From positions 1-11,141 of the forward strand of contig CANRJE010000040.1 of NCBI GenBank assembly GCA_947630865.1: a stretch of DNA of 11,141 nt. The letters run 5' to 3'. The position numbers were made by a program, and so were the translations under genes. A model generated the notes under the pieces. The model searched no databases. It was not told the DNA's origin and was given only the letters and a program-made list of their open reading frames with translations. Source of the stretch: an uncultured Bacilli bacterium. Its GTDB lineage: Bacteria; Bacillota_I; Bacilli_A; RF39; UBA660. Shown one piece after another: positions 1-5,838 of this stretch; positions within the stretch are counted from its first letter, which is position 1, and every line of letters begins with the position of its first letter.

Positions 1-1583
1 GTATTAAAACGTATCATAGCATATTCCATATTACGTTTTAATACTCTACAACTCATAATCCATAAATCAATATGTAATTCTTTTTTATTTTTAATATGAC
101 CTATGACAACACTTATTACTCCATTATCTCCAAAAATATCTTCAAGTTTTCCATAGATTTTTATATAATCATCACTATTGTTTACTTCTTCAATATCAGC
201 AAGTGAATATCTTTTTGTTGTTAAATTAAATTGATTACTTTTATTACTAAGTTGAGAAATTCTTTCTAAATATATTTTTTTAAAGTCTGTAATCTCAGCT
301 TTCATCTTCAATGATTTTAAATAATCATCATAGTTGTCAAAGGTTGCCATCATTTGACTACGTTTAGCATTATCTTTATAAAGTTCACTTTTCTTTAAAT
401 CTTCTGAAGAAAAATTAGTAACTTCAAAATAAGCATTTCTATCTATTATCTTTATATAATTTTCTGGAACATCAATTTCTGGAACAGCAATACCATCAAT
501 ATAATTTTCAATTATTTTTCTTTCAGCTGGATTATCATCAACAAATACAAAACTATCAGCTCCTAAATTTAATTCTTCAGATATATCTTTAACATTTAAA
601 TTTTTAGGATTCCAATTAGCTTTTATGATAATGAAATCATCTGGTTTTAGGACTCCTGCTGGATGATTAAGTCCTGCTATTGCATTTTCATATTCATTTT
701 TTGAATCAATGTTTAAAATTACTCCTAAACTCTTATGTTCTTTTAAATAATTTTGAAATTCAGAATAAACTTGCCCACTTGGAACTTCTGGTCCAATAGC
801 TAAATTTTCAACACCATCATCTCCTACAATTCCACCCCATAAAGTATTATCTAAATCAAGAACAAAAGCCTTTTTATTTTTACCATAAATTGATTTGATA
901 ATATTAGCAAGATTAAATGATAAATAAGGAATAGCTGGAACTTCCAAAGCATATTTATACATATGCCAATAGAAACTATTAGACCATTTATCAAGTCCAT
1001 AACATGATGAAATATAATTTATGTCATTTATAAAGAAATTCTTAGTCTCATTAGCATAATCATAAAACATTTGATTAAGTCTAGTTATAAAATTTGTTTT
1101 TCCATGAATATCCCAAGCATCTCTATTTCCTAAAAGTCTATAATATGGGTATTCAAAATTATTTTGAATTATAGTTGCATTAAACTTTTTAAATAAACTT
1201 TCCCAAACTTTTTTGAATTTGGAAAATTCAGATTCTAACATCTTATCAATTATCTTTTTTTCATCATACATTGTTGGATATTCAATAATATTACGATTAG
1301 TTGTATGAATATAAATGATATCAGGATTAAATTCATCTAACTCAGGATTTCCAAAAACAGCATCTTCATAAAATTTATTATATTCTGATTCATAAAAAGT
1401 TGGTTTAATACCATAATTTAAAAGAAAAATTTCAAGCATATTTTTAATTTCACTAGTTGTTGAACCACCTAAAATAGCTATTCTCTTTTCTAATAAATTT
1501 TTATTTTCTAATAATTCCCTTTTAATCTTCTTTTTATTTTTTATTAAATATTCAGTATCAAAAGGATATTCTAATTCTTTCAT
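1..1583 (-). CDS. FkbH-like HAD-IIIC family protein (3' end cut off by window edge)
   Basis: FkbH-family proteins take a glyceryl unit from 1,3-bisphosphoglycerate, dephosphorylate it and load it as a thioester on an acyl carrier protein; long versions have an extra N-terminal SGNH-like domain. Here 527 codons are visible and the C-terminus is missing. Residues 35-100 hold the N-terminal domain, with GGSTT (39-43) where SGNH proteins have GDS. The HAD domain has motif I DLDNT (D243, D245) followed by LWGGIVGDDG, a Ser-Lys-Asn motif at 294-296, VLK (K313) and VDDNPAER (348-355). The last visible residues, around WIMSCRVLKRNMEYAM, match the C-terminal GNAT-like part of the family. The ATG at 1581-1583 is preceded by GGAGGG three bases upstream. 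It is probably cotranscribed with the small ORF upstream. The family assignment is firm. The substrate and the product pathway (wall polymer, lipid or secondary metabolite) are inference, since any downstream ACP or ligase genes would lie outside the window. Confidence 0.88.
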   Translation of the reverse strand, partial: MKELEYPFDTEYLIKNKKKIKRELLENKNLLEKRIAILGGSTTSEIKNMLEIFLLNYGIKPTFYESEYNKFYEDAVFGNPELDEFNPDIIYIHTTNRNIIEYPTMYDEKKIIDKMLESEFSKFKKVWESLFKKFNATIIQNNFEYPYYRLLGNRDAWDIHGKTNFITRLNQMFYDYANETKNFFINDINYISSCYGLDKWSNSFYWHMYKYALEVPAIPYLSFNLANIIKSIYGKNKKAFVLDLDNTLWGGIVGDDGVENLAIGPEVPSGQVYSEFQNYLKEHKSLGVILNIDSKNEYENAIAGLNHPAGVLKPDDFIIIKANWNPKNLNVKDISEELNLGADSFVFVDDNPAERKIIENYIDGIAVPEIDVPENYIKIIDRNAYFEVTNFSSEDLKKSELYKDNAKRSQMMATFDNYDDYLKSLKMKAEITDFKKIYLERISQLSNKSNQFNLTTKRYSLADIEEVNNSDDYIKIYGKLEDIFGDNGVISVVIGHIKNKKELHIDLWIMSCRVLKRNMEYAMIRFN

Positions 1584-1600
1584 TTTCCCTCCACTATAAA

Positions 1601-1640
1601 AGCATACAAAAACTTTAGTATTTTCTAAACTCTGTATGCT
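1601..1640 (-). promoter_or_regulatory. Leader hairpin before the fkbH-like gene
   Basis: An imperfect 40-base palindrome. AGCATACA at 1601-1608 pairs with TGTATGCT at 1633-1640, then an internal loop, then TTTAG/CTAAA (1614-1618 with 1625-1629) around a six-base loop. On the minus strand it ends eight bases before the GGAGGG ribosome site and contains the stop codon of the small ORF. It is followed by only four U residues, so it is a poor intrinsic terminator; an attenuator or mRNA-stability element is possible. Function is inferred from position only. Confidence 0.45.
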
Positions 1641-1723
1641 AACTTATTGATATCAAAAAATAGTTTATTTTTATAAGCCCCCCCCATGGTTGACAATTTG
1701 TTAACTTGTTTTAAATTTTGCAT
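1625..1723 (-). CDS. Small ORF, 32-residue cationic peptide with Gly-Gly pair
   Basis: I do not recognise this peptide family. ATG at 1721-1723, stop TAG at 1625-1627. An AAAGGA ribosome site (1733-1738) lies nine to ten bases before the ATG and a near-consensus promoter lies about 50 bases upstream, so it should be transcribed and is likely translated. The peptide has six Lys/Arg, one Asp, no Cys and no membrane segment. A Gly-Gly pair at residues 14-15, encoded by a G8 tract, precedes a 17-residue tail (AYKNKLFFDINKLAYRV). The gap to the fkbH-like start is 41 bases. It could be a leader peptide controlling the downstream gene, a small secreted peptide with a double-glycine leader, or a chance ORF. 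The leader match is partial: Leu at -12 fits but the other hydrophobic positions are offset by one. Confidence 0.5.
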   Translation of the reverse strand: MQNLKQVNKLSTMGGAYKNKLFFDINKLAYRV

Positions 1724-1771
1724 ACTATCAAATCCTTTCAAAAATAGGCGTTTAAAAAAACAACTGCATTA

Positions 1772-1800
1772 ATTATAACATAACAGCATTTTAAATTCAA
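1772..1800 (-). promoter_or_regulatory. Sigma-A-type promoter for small ORF and fkbH-like gene
   Basis: Reading the minus strand, TTGAAT (1795-1800) and a perfect TATAAT (1772-1777) are separated by 17 bases, with a TG one base before the -10 (extended -10). The expected transcript starts near 1765 and gives a short leader before the small ORF. This is the best-looking promoter in the left part of the window. Confidence 0.8.
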
Positions 1801-1817
1801 TAAAATTATAGTATAAT
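1789..1817 (+). promoter_or_regulatory. Possible promoter for acpS
   Basis: A perfect TATAAT at 1812-1817 lies 17 bases after a weak TTTTAA (1789-1794, three of six consensus bases). It overlaps the -35 region of the divergent promoter, so the two transcription units may compete for polymerase. Confidence 0.5.
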
Positions 1818-1894
1818 CAGTTTAGGTAATAACCTGAAAAACAATTTTCGAGATTATATGTATCTTTAATGATGTGAAAGGAATGTGAATTGTT

Positions 1895-2206
1895 ATGAAC
1901 GTAGGTATTGATATTGTTGAAAATAAAAGATTAGAAAATAAAAAAGAAAATTTTATTGATTTAATTTTAACTTCTAAAGAAAAAGAAGAATATGAAAAAA
2001 AAGGTTTAAGTTATCTTACTGGAAGATTTGCTGTTAAAGAAGCTATTATGAAAGCACTTCCTAATACTAAAGAATATAATTTTTTAGATTTTGAAGTTTT
2101 AAATAACATTGATGGTAGTCCATATGTTGTAAATCATGATAATTTAAAAATTTCCATATCTCATGAAAAAAATTATACGGTAGCAATTGCTATTTTAAAA
2201 GAATAA
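1895..2206 (+). CDS. acpS: Holo-[acyl-carrier-protein] synthase
   Basis: AcpS transfers 4'-phosphopantetheine from coenzyme A to the serine of acyl carrier proteins, making them active for fatty acid and related synthesis in the cytoplasm. At 103 residues it is a little shorter than the usual 115-125. The N-terminal GIDIVE motif supplies metal ligand D6. RFAVKEA at 44-50 carries the second catalytic acid E49, followed by the MKAL helix. SISH (87-90) is the conserved C-terminal motif. The loop after MKAL is shorter than usual and lacks the common GTG segment. The ATG at 1895 sits 12 bases after an AAGGA site (1878-1882), slightly long, but protein alignment supports this start. It is transcribed alone, divergent from the FkbH-like gene, whose ACP partner would need this enzyme or a relative. 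It ends in a clear terminator. Confidence 0.92.
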   Translation: MNVGIDIVENKRLENKKENFIDLILTSKEKEEYEKKGLSYLTGRFAVKEAIMKALPNTKEYNFLDFEVLNNIDGSPYVVNHDNLKISISHEKNYTVAIAILKE

Positions 2207-2219
2207 TAAATATATGTTT

Positions 2220-2252
2220 AATCCCACTCCTTATAAAGAAATGGGATTTTTT
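2220..2252 (+). terminator. Intrinsic terminator after acpS
   Basis: Perfect seven-base stem AATCCCA (2220-2226) with TGGGATT (2242-2248), with CTT/AAG pairing possible inside the loop, running into a T6 tract (2247-2252). It starts 14 bases after the acpS stop. On the minus strand the hairpin lacks a U tract, so it would end the convergent Tim44-like operon only weakly. Confidence 0.85.
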
Positions 2253-2267
2253 AGTAAAATTTAAATT

Positions 2268-2771
2268 TTAATCGAAAGTTTCTAAATTAGTTAATATATA
2301 GTCATGCTCTTCCATAGAAAATGGTTGTCTGCAATAAGGACAAACTCCTGTAAAATTAACATCAAGATTAGCACCACAATTAGGGCATTTAAACATTTCT
2401 TTTTCAATTGCATTTATTGATTTTCGAAAAGTTAAAATATTTTCTTTGACAACTCTATGATCGTTTACTCCACGTTTATATTTTTTTGTTTCAGCATCGA
2501 TTACATAATCCATATATCTAGAAATAATTTTAACTGTTACCTCTTCATAATCTGAATTCGTAGTTGTATTTAAAATCTTAATCTCTTTAACATTTAATTC
2601 ATCATACATTCTTATCTCTTTATTTTTAATATTAGTATCAACTATATTTTTATATTTGTTATACATCTCATCACTTAAAAAATGTTTAACTCGTTCAATA
2701 TCATTTGACATAATACCATATAATAACATTATATAAATATTTGAAAATTTACTTATTAATTCACTTTCCAT
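2268..2771 (-). CDS. Soluble Tim44-like domain protein with C-terminal zinc ribbon
   Basis: Fourth and last member of the paralogous set. At 167 residues it consists only of the shared domain, with no signal peptide or membrane segment. Conserved landmarks are the FLSDEMYNKY segment (31-40), DYVID (88-92), the Gly at 101, the LTFRKS strand (113-118) and a zinc ribbon with CPNC (129-132) and CPYC (144-147). It ends in the YILTNLETF tail shared with its paralogues. The Tim44-like/zinc-ribbon assignment comes from this pattern, known in Bacillota membrane proteins; it is weaker here than for the two upstream genes. The ATG lies two bases after the previous stop, behind GAGGT, so translation is likely coupled. 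Being soluble, it may partner the membrane-bound paralogues. No enzymatic residues were recognised and the cellular role is unknown. Confidence 0.75.
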   Translation of the reverse strand: MESELISKFSNIYIMLLYGIMSNDIERVKHFLSDEMYNKYKNIVDTNIKNKEIRMYDELNVKEIKILNTTTNSDYEEVTVKIISRYMDYVIDAETKKYKRGVNDHRVVKENILTFRKSINAIEKEMFKCPNCGANLDVNFTGVCPYCRQPFSMEEHDYILTNLETFD

Positions 2772-2773
2772 AA

Positions 2774-3616
2774 TTACCTCACAATCTCTTGTTTTATCAT
2801 TTTTTTATCAGTTAATATATAATCATCTGTTTTCTTAATAATAACACCTCTACAATATTCACATTTTGCACTATTTCCTTTAGGAAGTGGAGCTCCACAA
2901 TTTGGACAGAATTTAGAATCTTCAATATCAGAAGTTCTTTCAAATGTTAATTTATAATAATATCTATTAACTCTATTACTATCACCTCTTAAAACTTCTT
3001 TAGAAGTAGTATCAATTATATAATCTCGACATGTTACAATTAAAGTTACTTCAATTTCTTCAGTTTCACCTTTCTTTTTAATACCTGTTATATAAGCAGT
3101 TCCATAATTTATATCTTCCATCATATTCTTTTGATTTTTATTACTTAAAGTTAGTAACTGTGTTTTATAAGTATTAAACATAGTATCTGATAATAAACTT
3201 CTTACACTTTCAATTTCATTATCCATCCAAGCTATTTGAATCTTTTTATAATTATCAAACACTAAATGTTTAAATGCCTCATAATTAAAATCATTACCTA
3301 ATTTACTATAAATATCATCGTCTGATAATTTTCCTTCTTCATCATATGTTATGTTAGTAGTTTTATTTTTATTAACTGCCATAATTATAAAAACAATAAT
3401 TATTATAATGATAATAATAGTAGTAACTGAAGACATAGGTCCTACTATAACTCCGCCTGAACCATAATCATAGTCATAATCAAAATCGCTTCCTCCAAAA
3501 TCAAAGTCGAAATCACTATCAAAACCACTATCAGCTTTAACAGGTAAACTGACTAAAATCAAAATTGAAGTTATTATTAGCATAATAATTGGTAATTTAT
3601 TTTTTATTTTCTTCAT
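2774..3616 (-). CDS. Membrane Tim44-like zinc-ribbon protein, Asp/Phe/Tyr-rich ectodomain
   Basis: The 280-residue protein begins with a signal peptide (charged start, hydrophobic core about 9-24, likely cleavage after VKA, residue 28). A short acidic low-complexity stretch follows (about 29-55, rich in DFD and DYD), then one membrane helix at about 64-82 containing eight Ile in a row. The Tim44-like domain starts near 103 with LGNDFNYEAF, the family's usual opening, and continues through IQIAWMDNEIESVR, DYIID (198-202), RG (210-211) and YKLTFERT (221-228). The zinc ribbon uses C237, C240, C252 and C255. With a cleaved signal peptide the Tim44-like domain faces the cytoplasm. The start overlaps the previous stop as ATGA, with AGGAG 11 bases upstream. 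It closely resembles the preceding gene, sharing PVKADSGFDSD and many domain residues, so the two look like a tandem duplication. Function is unknown; Tim44 itself tethers chaperones to a membrane translocase. Confidence 0.8.
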   Translation of the reverse strand: MKKIKNKLPIIMLIITSILILVSLPVKADSGFDSDFDFDFGGSDFDYDYDYGSGGVIVGPMSSVTTIIIIIIIIVFIIMAVNKNKTTNITYDEEGKLSDDDIYSKLGNDFNYEAFKHLVFDNYKKIQIAWMDNEIESVRSLLSDTMFNTYKTQLLTLSNKNQKNMMEDINYGTAYITGIKKKGETEEIEVTLIVTCRDYIIDTTSKEVLRGDSNRVNRYYYKLTFERTSDIEDSKFCPNCGAPLPKGNSAKCEYCRGVIIKKTDDYILTDKKMIKQEIVR

Positions 3617-4719
3617 TTTTTAATAATCTCCTGTTTTAACATTTTTTTATCAACCAAAATATAATTATTTGATTCTTTTACAATGACAGTTCCACAATAT
3701 TTACATTTTGTACTATTTCCATCGTTTAATTCTGCCCCACAATTTGGACAAACCTTTGTTTTTTCTTCTTCTAAACTCTTTTCAAATACTAATTTATAAT
3801 AATATTTATTTATTATATTCTTTTTTCCTCTTAATACTTCTTTTGTATTTTTATTTATTATATAATCTCGACAAGTTACAATTAAAGTTGTTTCAATTTC
3901 TTCTTTTCCTTTATTTATATTAATGTTAATATTTGTTATAAAAGCATCAATATATTCTATATCTTCCATCATGTTTTGCTCTTGTTTAGTACTTAATGTC
4001 ATCAATTGAGTCTTATAAGTATTAAAGATAGTATCCGATAGTAAACCTCTTACACTTTCTATATTATCATTCATCCAAGCAATTTGAATTTCTTTATAAT
4101 TATTGAATACCATTTTCTTAAATTCTTCATAGTTAAAATCACTACCTAATTTACTTATAATTTCTCCATTAGACAAACTACTATTCCAATTTTGTTCAAT
4201 CAATGTCTGATTATTCTTTTTGGAAATACTTGAAATGTAAAAAATAACATATATACTAAATATTAAACCAAAAATAGTCATCAAATTGCCACCAATTATA
4301 AATATAACAATATCAGTAAATATATAAACTAATAATTTTCCTAATAGTTCATTTTTCTTTCTTTTTTCAATTATAAGAGTTGGCATTGCTAAACAAGCAT
4401 AAGAAACCATTATGATAAAAATTATATAATTTATTATACGAAAAGGATATAAAATACTTGAAAAAGAATGAACGGAACTACTTCCAGAACCATAATTACC
4501 ACTAGAGCTACCTGAATCCCATGAACTACTACCAGAACCCCACGAGCTTCCAGAGTCCCATGAACTGCCTGAATCCCAGGAACTGCCTGAATCCCATGAA
4601 CCTCCTGAATCATAGTCACTATCAAAACCACTATCAGCTTTAACTGGAAAACTAAATAAAAGCAAAAATGAAGTTAGCATCAACGCAATGATTAATAATT
4701 TATTTTTATTCTTTTTCAT
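3613..4719 (-). CDS. Membrane Tim44-like zinc-ribbon protein with WDSGSS repeats
   Basis: The 368-residue protein has a signal peptide (likely cleaved after VKA, residue 28), then a Gly/Ser/Trp/Asp low-complexity ectodomain with WDSGSS-type repeats at 42-71. Hydrophobic segments lie at about 88-115, 126-146 and 147-165. The Tim44-like domain opens at LGSDFNYEEF (191-200) and includes IQIAWMNDNIESVR, TCRDYII (282-288), RG (297-298) and YKLVFEKS. The zinc ribbon is CPNC (324-327) plus CKYC (339-342). Three membrane helices after an exported repeat segment would put this domain in the cytoplasm. The ATG at 4717-4719 follows AGGAG, which overlaps the upstream TAG stop; the gap to the previous gene is 10 bases. 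Signal peptide, aromatic-Asp-Gly-Ser linker, membrane anchor, Tim44-like domain and zinc ribbon is a recurring architecture in gut Bacillota. The role remains unassigned. Confidence 0.82.
   Translation of the reverse strand: MKKNKNKLLIIALMLTSFLLLFSFPVKADSGFDSDYDSGGSWDSGSSWDSGSSWDSGSSWGSGSSSWDSGSSSGNYGSGSSSVHSFSSILYPFRIINYIIFIIMVSYACLAMPTLIIEKRKKNELLGKLLVYIFTDIVIFIIGGNLMTIFGLIFSIYVIFYISSISKKNNQTLIEQNWNSSLSNGEIISKLGSDFNYEEFKKMVFNNYKEIQIAWMNDNIESVRGLLSDTIFNTYKTQLMTLSTKQEQNMMEDIEYIDAFITNINININKGKEEIETTLIVTCRDYIINKNTKEVLRGKKNIINKYYYKLVFEKSLEEEKTKVCPNCGAELNDGNSTKCKYCGTVIVKESNNYILVDKKMLKQEIIKK
4507..4596 (-). repeat. In-frame tandem repeat encoding WDSGSS units
   Basis: Five consecutive units on the minus strand: three of 18 bases (WDSGSS) followed by two 21-base variants (WGSGSSS, WDSGSSS). 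Units differ at synonymous positions (for example GAT/GAC, AGT/AGC), so the array is old or selected at protein level rather than freshly expanded. Unit sizes keep the reading frame, so copy number could change without breaking the protein. Confidence 0.85.
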
Positions 4720-4729
4720 TTTTCTTCTC

Positions 4730-5779
4730 CTAATTTAACTCTTCAACATAAGTTAAAATATAATTACTTAACTTAATCTCTTTTTGACAAACTTCACATT
4801 TTGTCGTTTTTAATATATCTATTTTAGCTCCACAATTAGAACAATAGTTAGAATAATTTCCTATAAATCTTAATTTATATTGATACTTTTTAGGAACAGA
4901 AGATATATCAATAAACTTCTTACTTACTGTGTTTTCCACCTCAAGATTTATCATATTAAGTGTTAATATAACTTCAATATTTAAATTATTTTCTGTTTTT
5001 TCATTCTTTACTACTTTTAAATCAACAAAATTTATATCTTTATATATTTGCCTTTTATTTTTTTTAACTAAATCTAAAACTATTTTTTTATAATTACTAT
5101 ATAATTCATCAGACATTAAATTCTTAACATTTTCTAAACTATTATTTGAAATAGCTAGTAAAATATCTCGAAAATTTGAAAAAACTGATTTTTCTAATTT
5201 AGAATCAGAAATTTGTATAGCATTAGTTTTTTCAATTTTTTTCTGTTCATCTTTCCTTTGTTTTTTATAAATTATAATTAATGTTATTATAATTATAATA
5301 ATTACTAAAATCGGTATAAAATTGATTTTGAAGAAACTAAACTTCATTTTAGAAATAAGTTCATCTGGAGTAGTTTGACTATTGATTGAATTAAAAAAAT
5401 TACTTTCTATTTCTCCTAAATAGCTAAAAGGTAAAACCAATATTAAATAAAATGGTAGTAAAATAATTAGAATAACCATAATTACCTTTGAAGTTTCTTT
5501 TAAGTAAAACTTAATAAAGCTTTTACTAGAATTTTCAATATTTTTATAAGAAGCTTTTAAATTAAAATAATTTATAAACATAACAGTAAAAATAATTGCA
5601 ATTGCTATTACACCAAAAAATATATTAGCAATAAAAAAGTTATTATTTGAACTAATAGAAAATTTGAAGTCAAGCATATTAACTATAAATAAGGAAAATA
5701 TCAAAATAATTAAAAATGATACAATACAAGCTATAATATAACCTTTTTTTATTTTTTTTACATCTTCATTTTGATTCAT
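4730..5779 (-). CDS. Four-helix membrane protein with divergent Tim44-like/zinc-ribbon domain
   Basis: First gene after recA. I start it at the ATG 5777-5779 (349 residues): AAAGGGCGG ends five bases before it, while the in-frame TTG at 5798-5800 has no ribosome site. Predicted membrane helices lie at about 13-34, 49-71, 97-118 and 153-171. A charged linker (172-198) leads to the shared cytosolic domain. There, MSDELYSNYKK (222-232) matches the LSDxxxNxY segment of the paralogues, the YKLRF strand is at 301-305, and the zinc ribbon is CSNC (313-316) plus CEVC (328-331), ending in NYILTYVEEL. The DYIID and RG motifs of the other three are lost, so it is the most divergent paralogue. There is no cleaved signal peptide; four helices with an inside N-terminus leave the domain in the cytoplasm. 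It is probably translated from a recA readthrough transcript or an unseen internal promoter. Function is unknown. Confidence 0.72.
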   Translation of the reverse strand: MNQNEDVKKIKKGYIIACIVSFLIILIFSLFIVNMLDFKFSISSNNNFFIANIFFGVIAIAIIFTVMFINYFNLKASYKNIENSSKSFIKFYLKETSKVIMVILIILLPFYLILVLPFSYLGEIESNFFNSINSQTTPDELISKMKFSFFKINFIPILVIIIIIITLIIIYKKQRKDEQKKIEKTNAIQISDSKLEKSVFSNFRDILLAISNNSLENVKNLMSDELYSNYKKIVLDLVKKNKRQIYKDINFVDLKVVKNEKTENNLNIEVILTLNMINLEVENTVSKKFIDISSVPKKYQYKLRFIGNYSNYCSNCGAKIDILKTTKCEVCQKEIKLSNYILTYVEELN

Positions 5780-5798
5780 ATTAACCGCCCTTTCTATC

Positions 5799-5838
5799 AA
5801 AAAAAAGAAAAGAAAATATCTAAGCCGTTTTCTCTTCT
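5799..5838 (-). terminator. Weak AT-rich terminator overlapping the recA stop
   Basis: On the minus strand, AGAAGAGAAAA (5828-5838) pairs with TTTTCTTTTCT (5806-5816) over 11 pairs including one G-U, with an 11-base loop holding the recA stop, then a U8 tract (5799-5806). Only two G-C pairs stabilise the stem, so termination would probably be partial, leaving readthrough into the Tim44-like genes. Confidence 0.4.

Noticed and set aside
1690..1695. Plus-strand TTGACA as a promoter -35 box
   Set aside because: The sequence 17 bases on is AAATTT, not a -10 element; the hexamer lies inside the minus-strand small ORF.
3708..3923. Plus-strand ORF of 71 codons
   Set aside because: It lies wholly antisense inside the WDSGSS-repeat Tim44-like gene. 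Its Leu/Tyr/Phe-rich product reflects reverse-complemented AT-rich codons, with no family match or ribosome site.
4434..4631. Minus-strand ORF of 65 codons
   Set aside because: It is an out-of-frame reading of the WDSGSS repeat region in the same gene; its Val/Gly/His repeats mirror the DNA repeat.
5780..5800. TTG start adding seven residues to the four-helix Tim44-like protein
   Set aside because: No ribosome site precedes the TTG, while AAAGGGCGG lies properly placed before the ATG at 5777-5779 and would fall inside the longer version.
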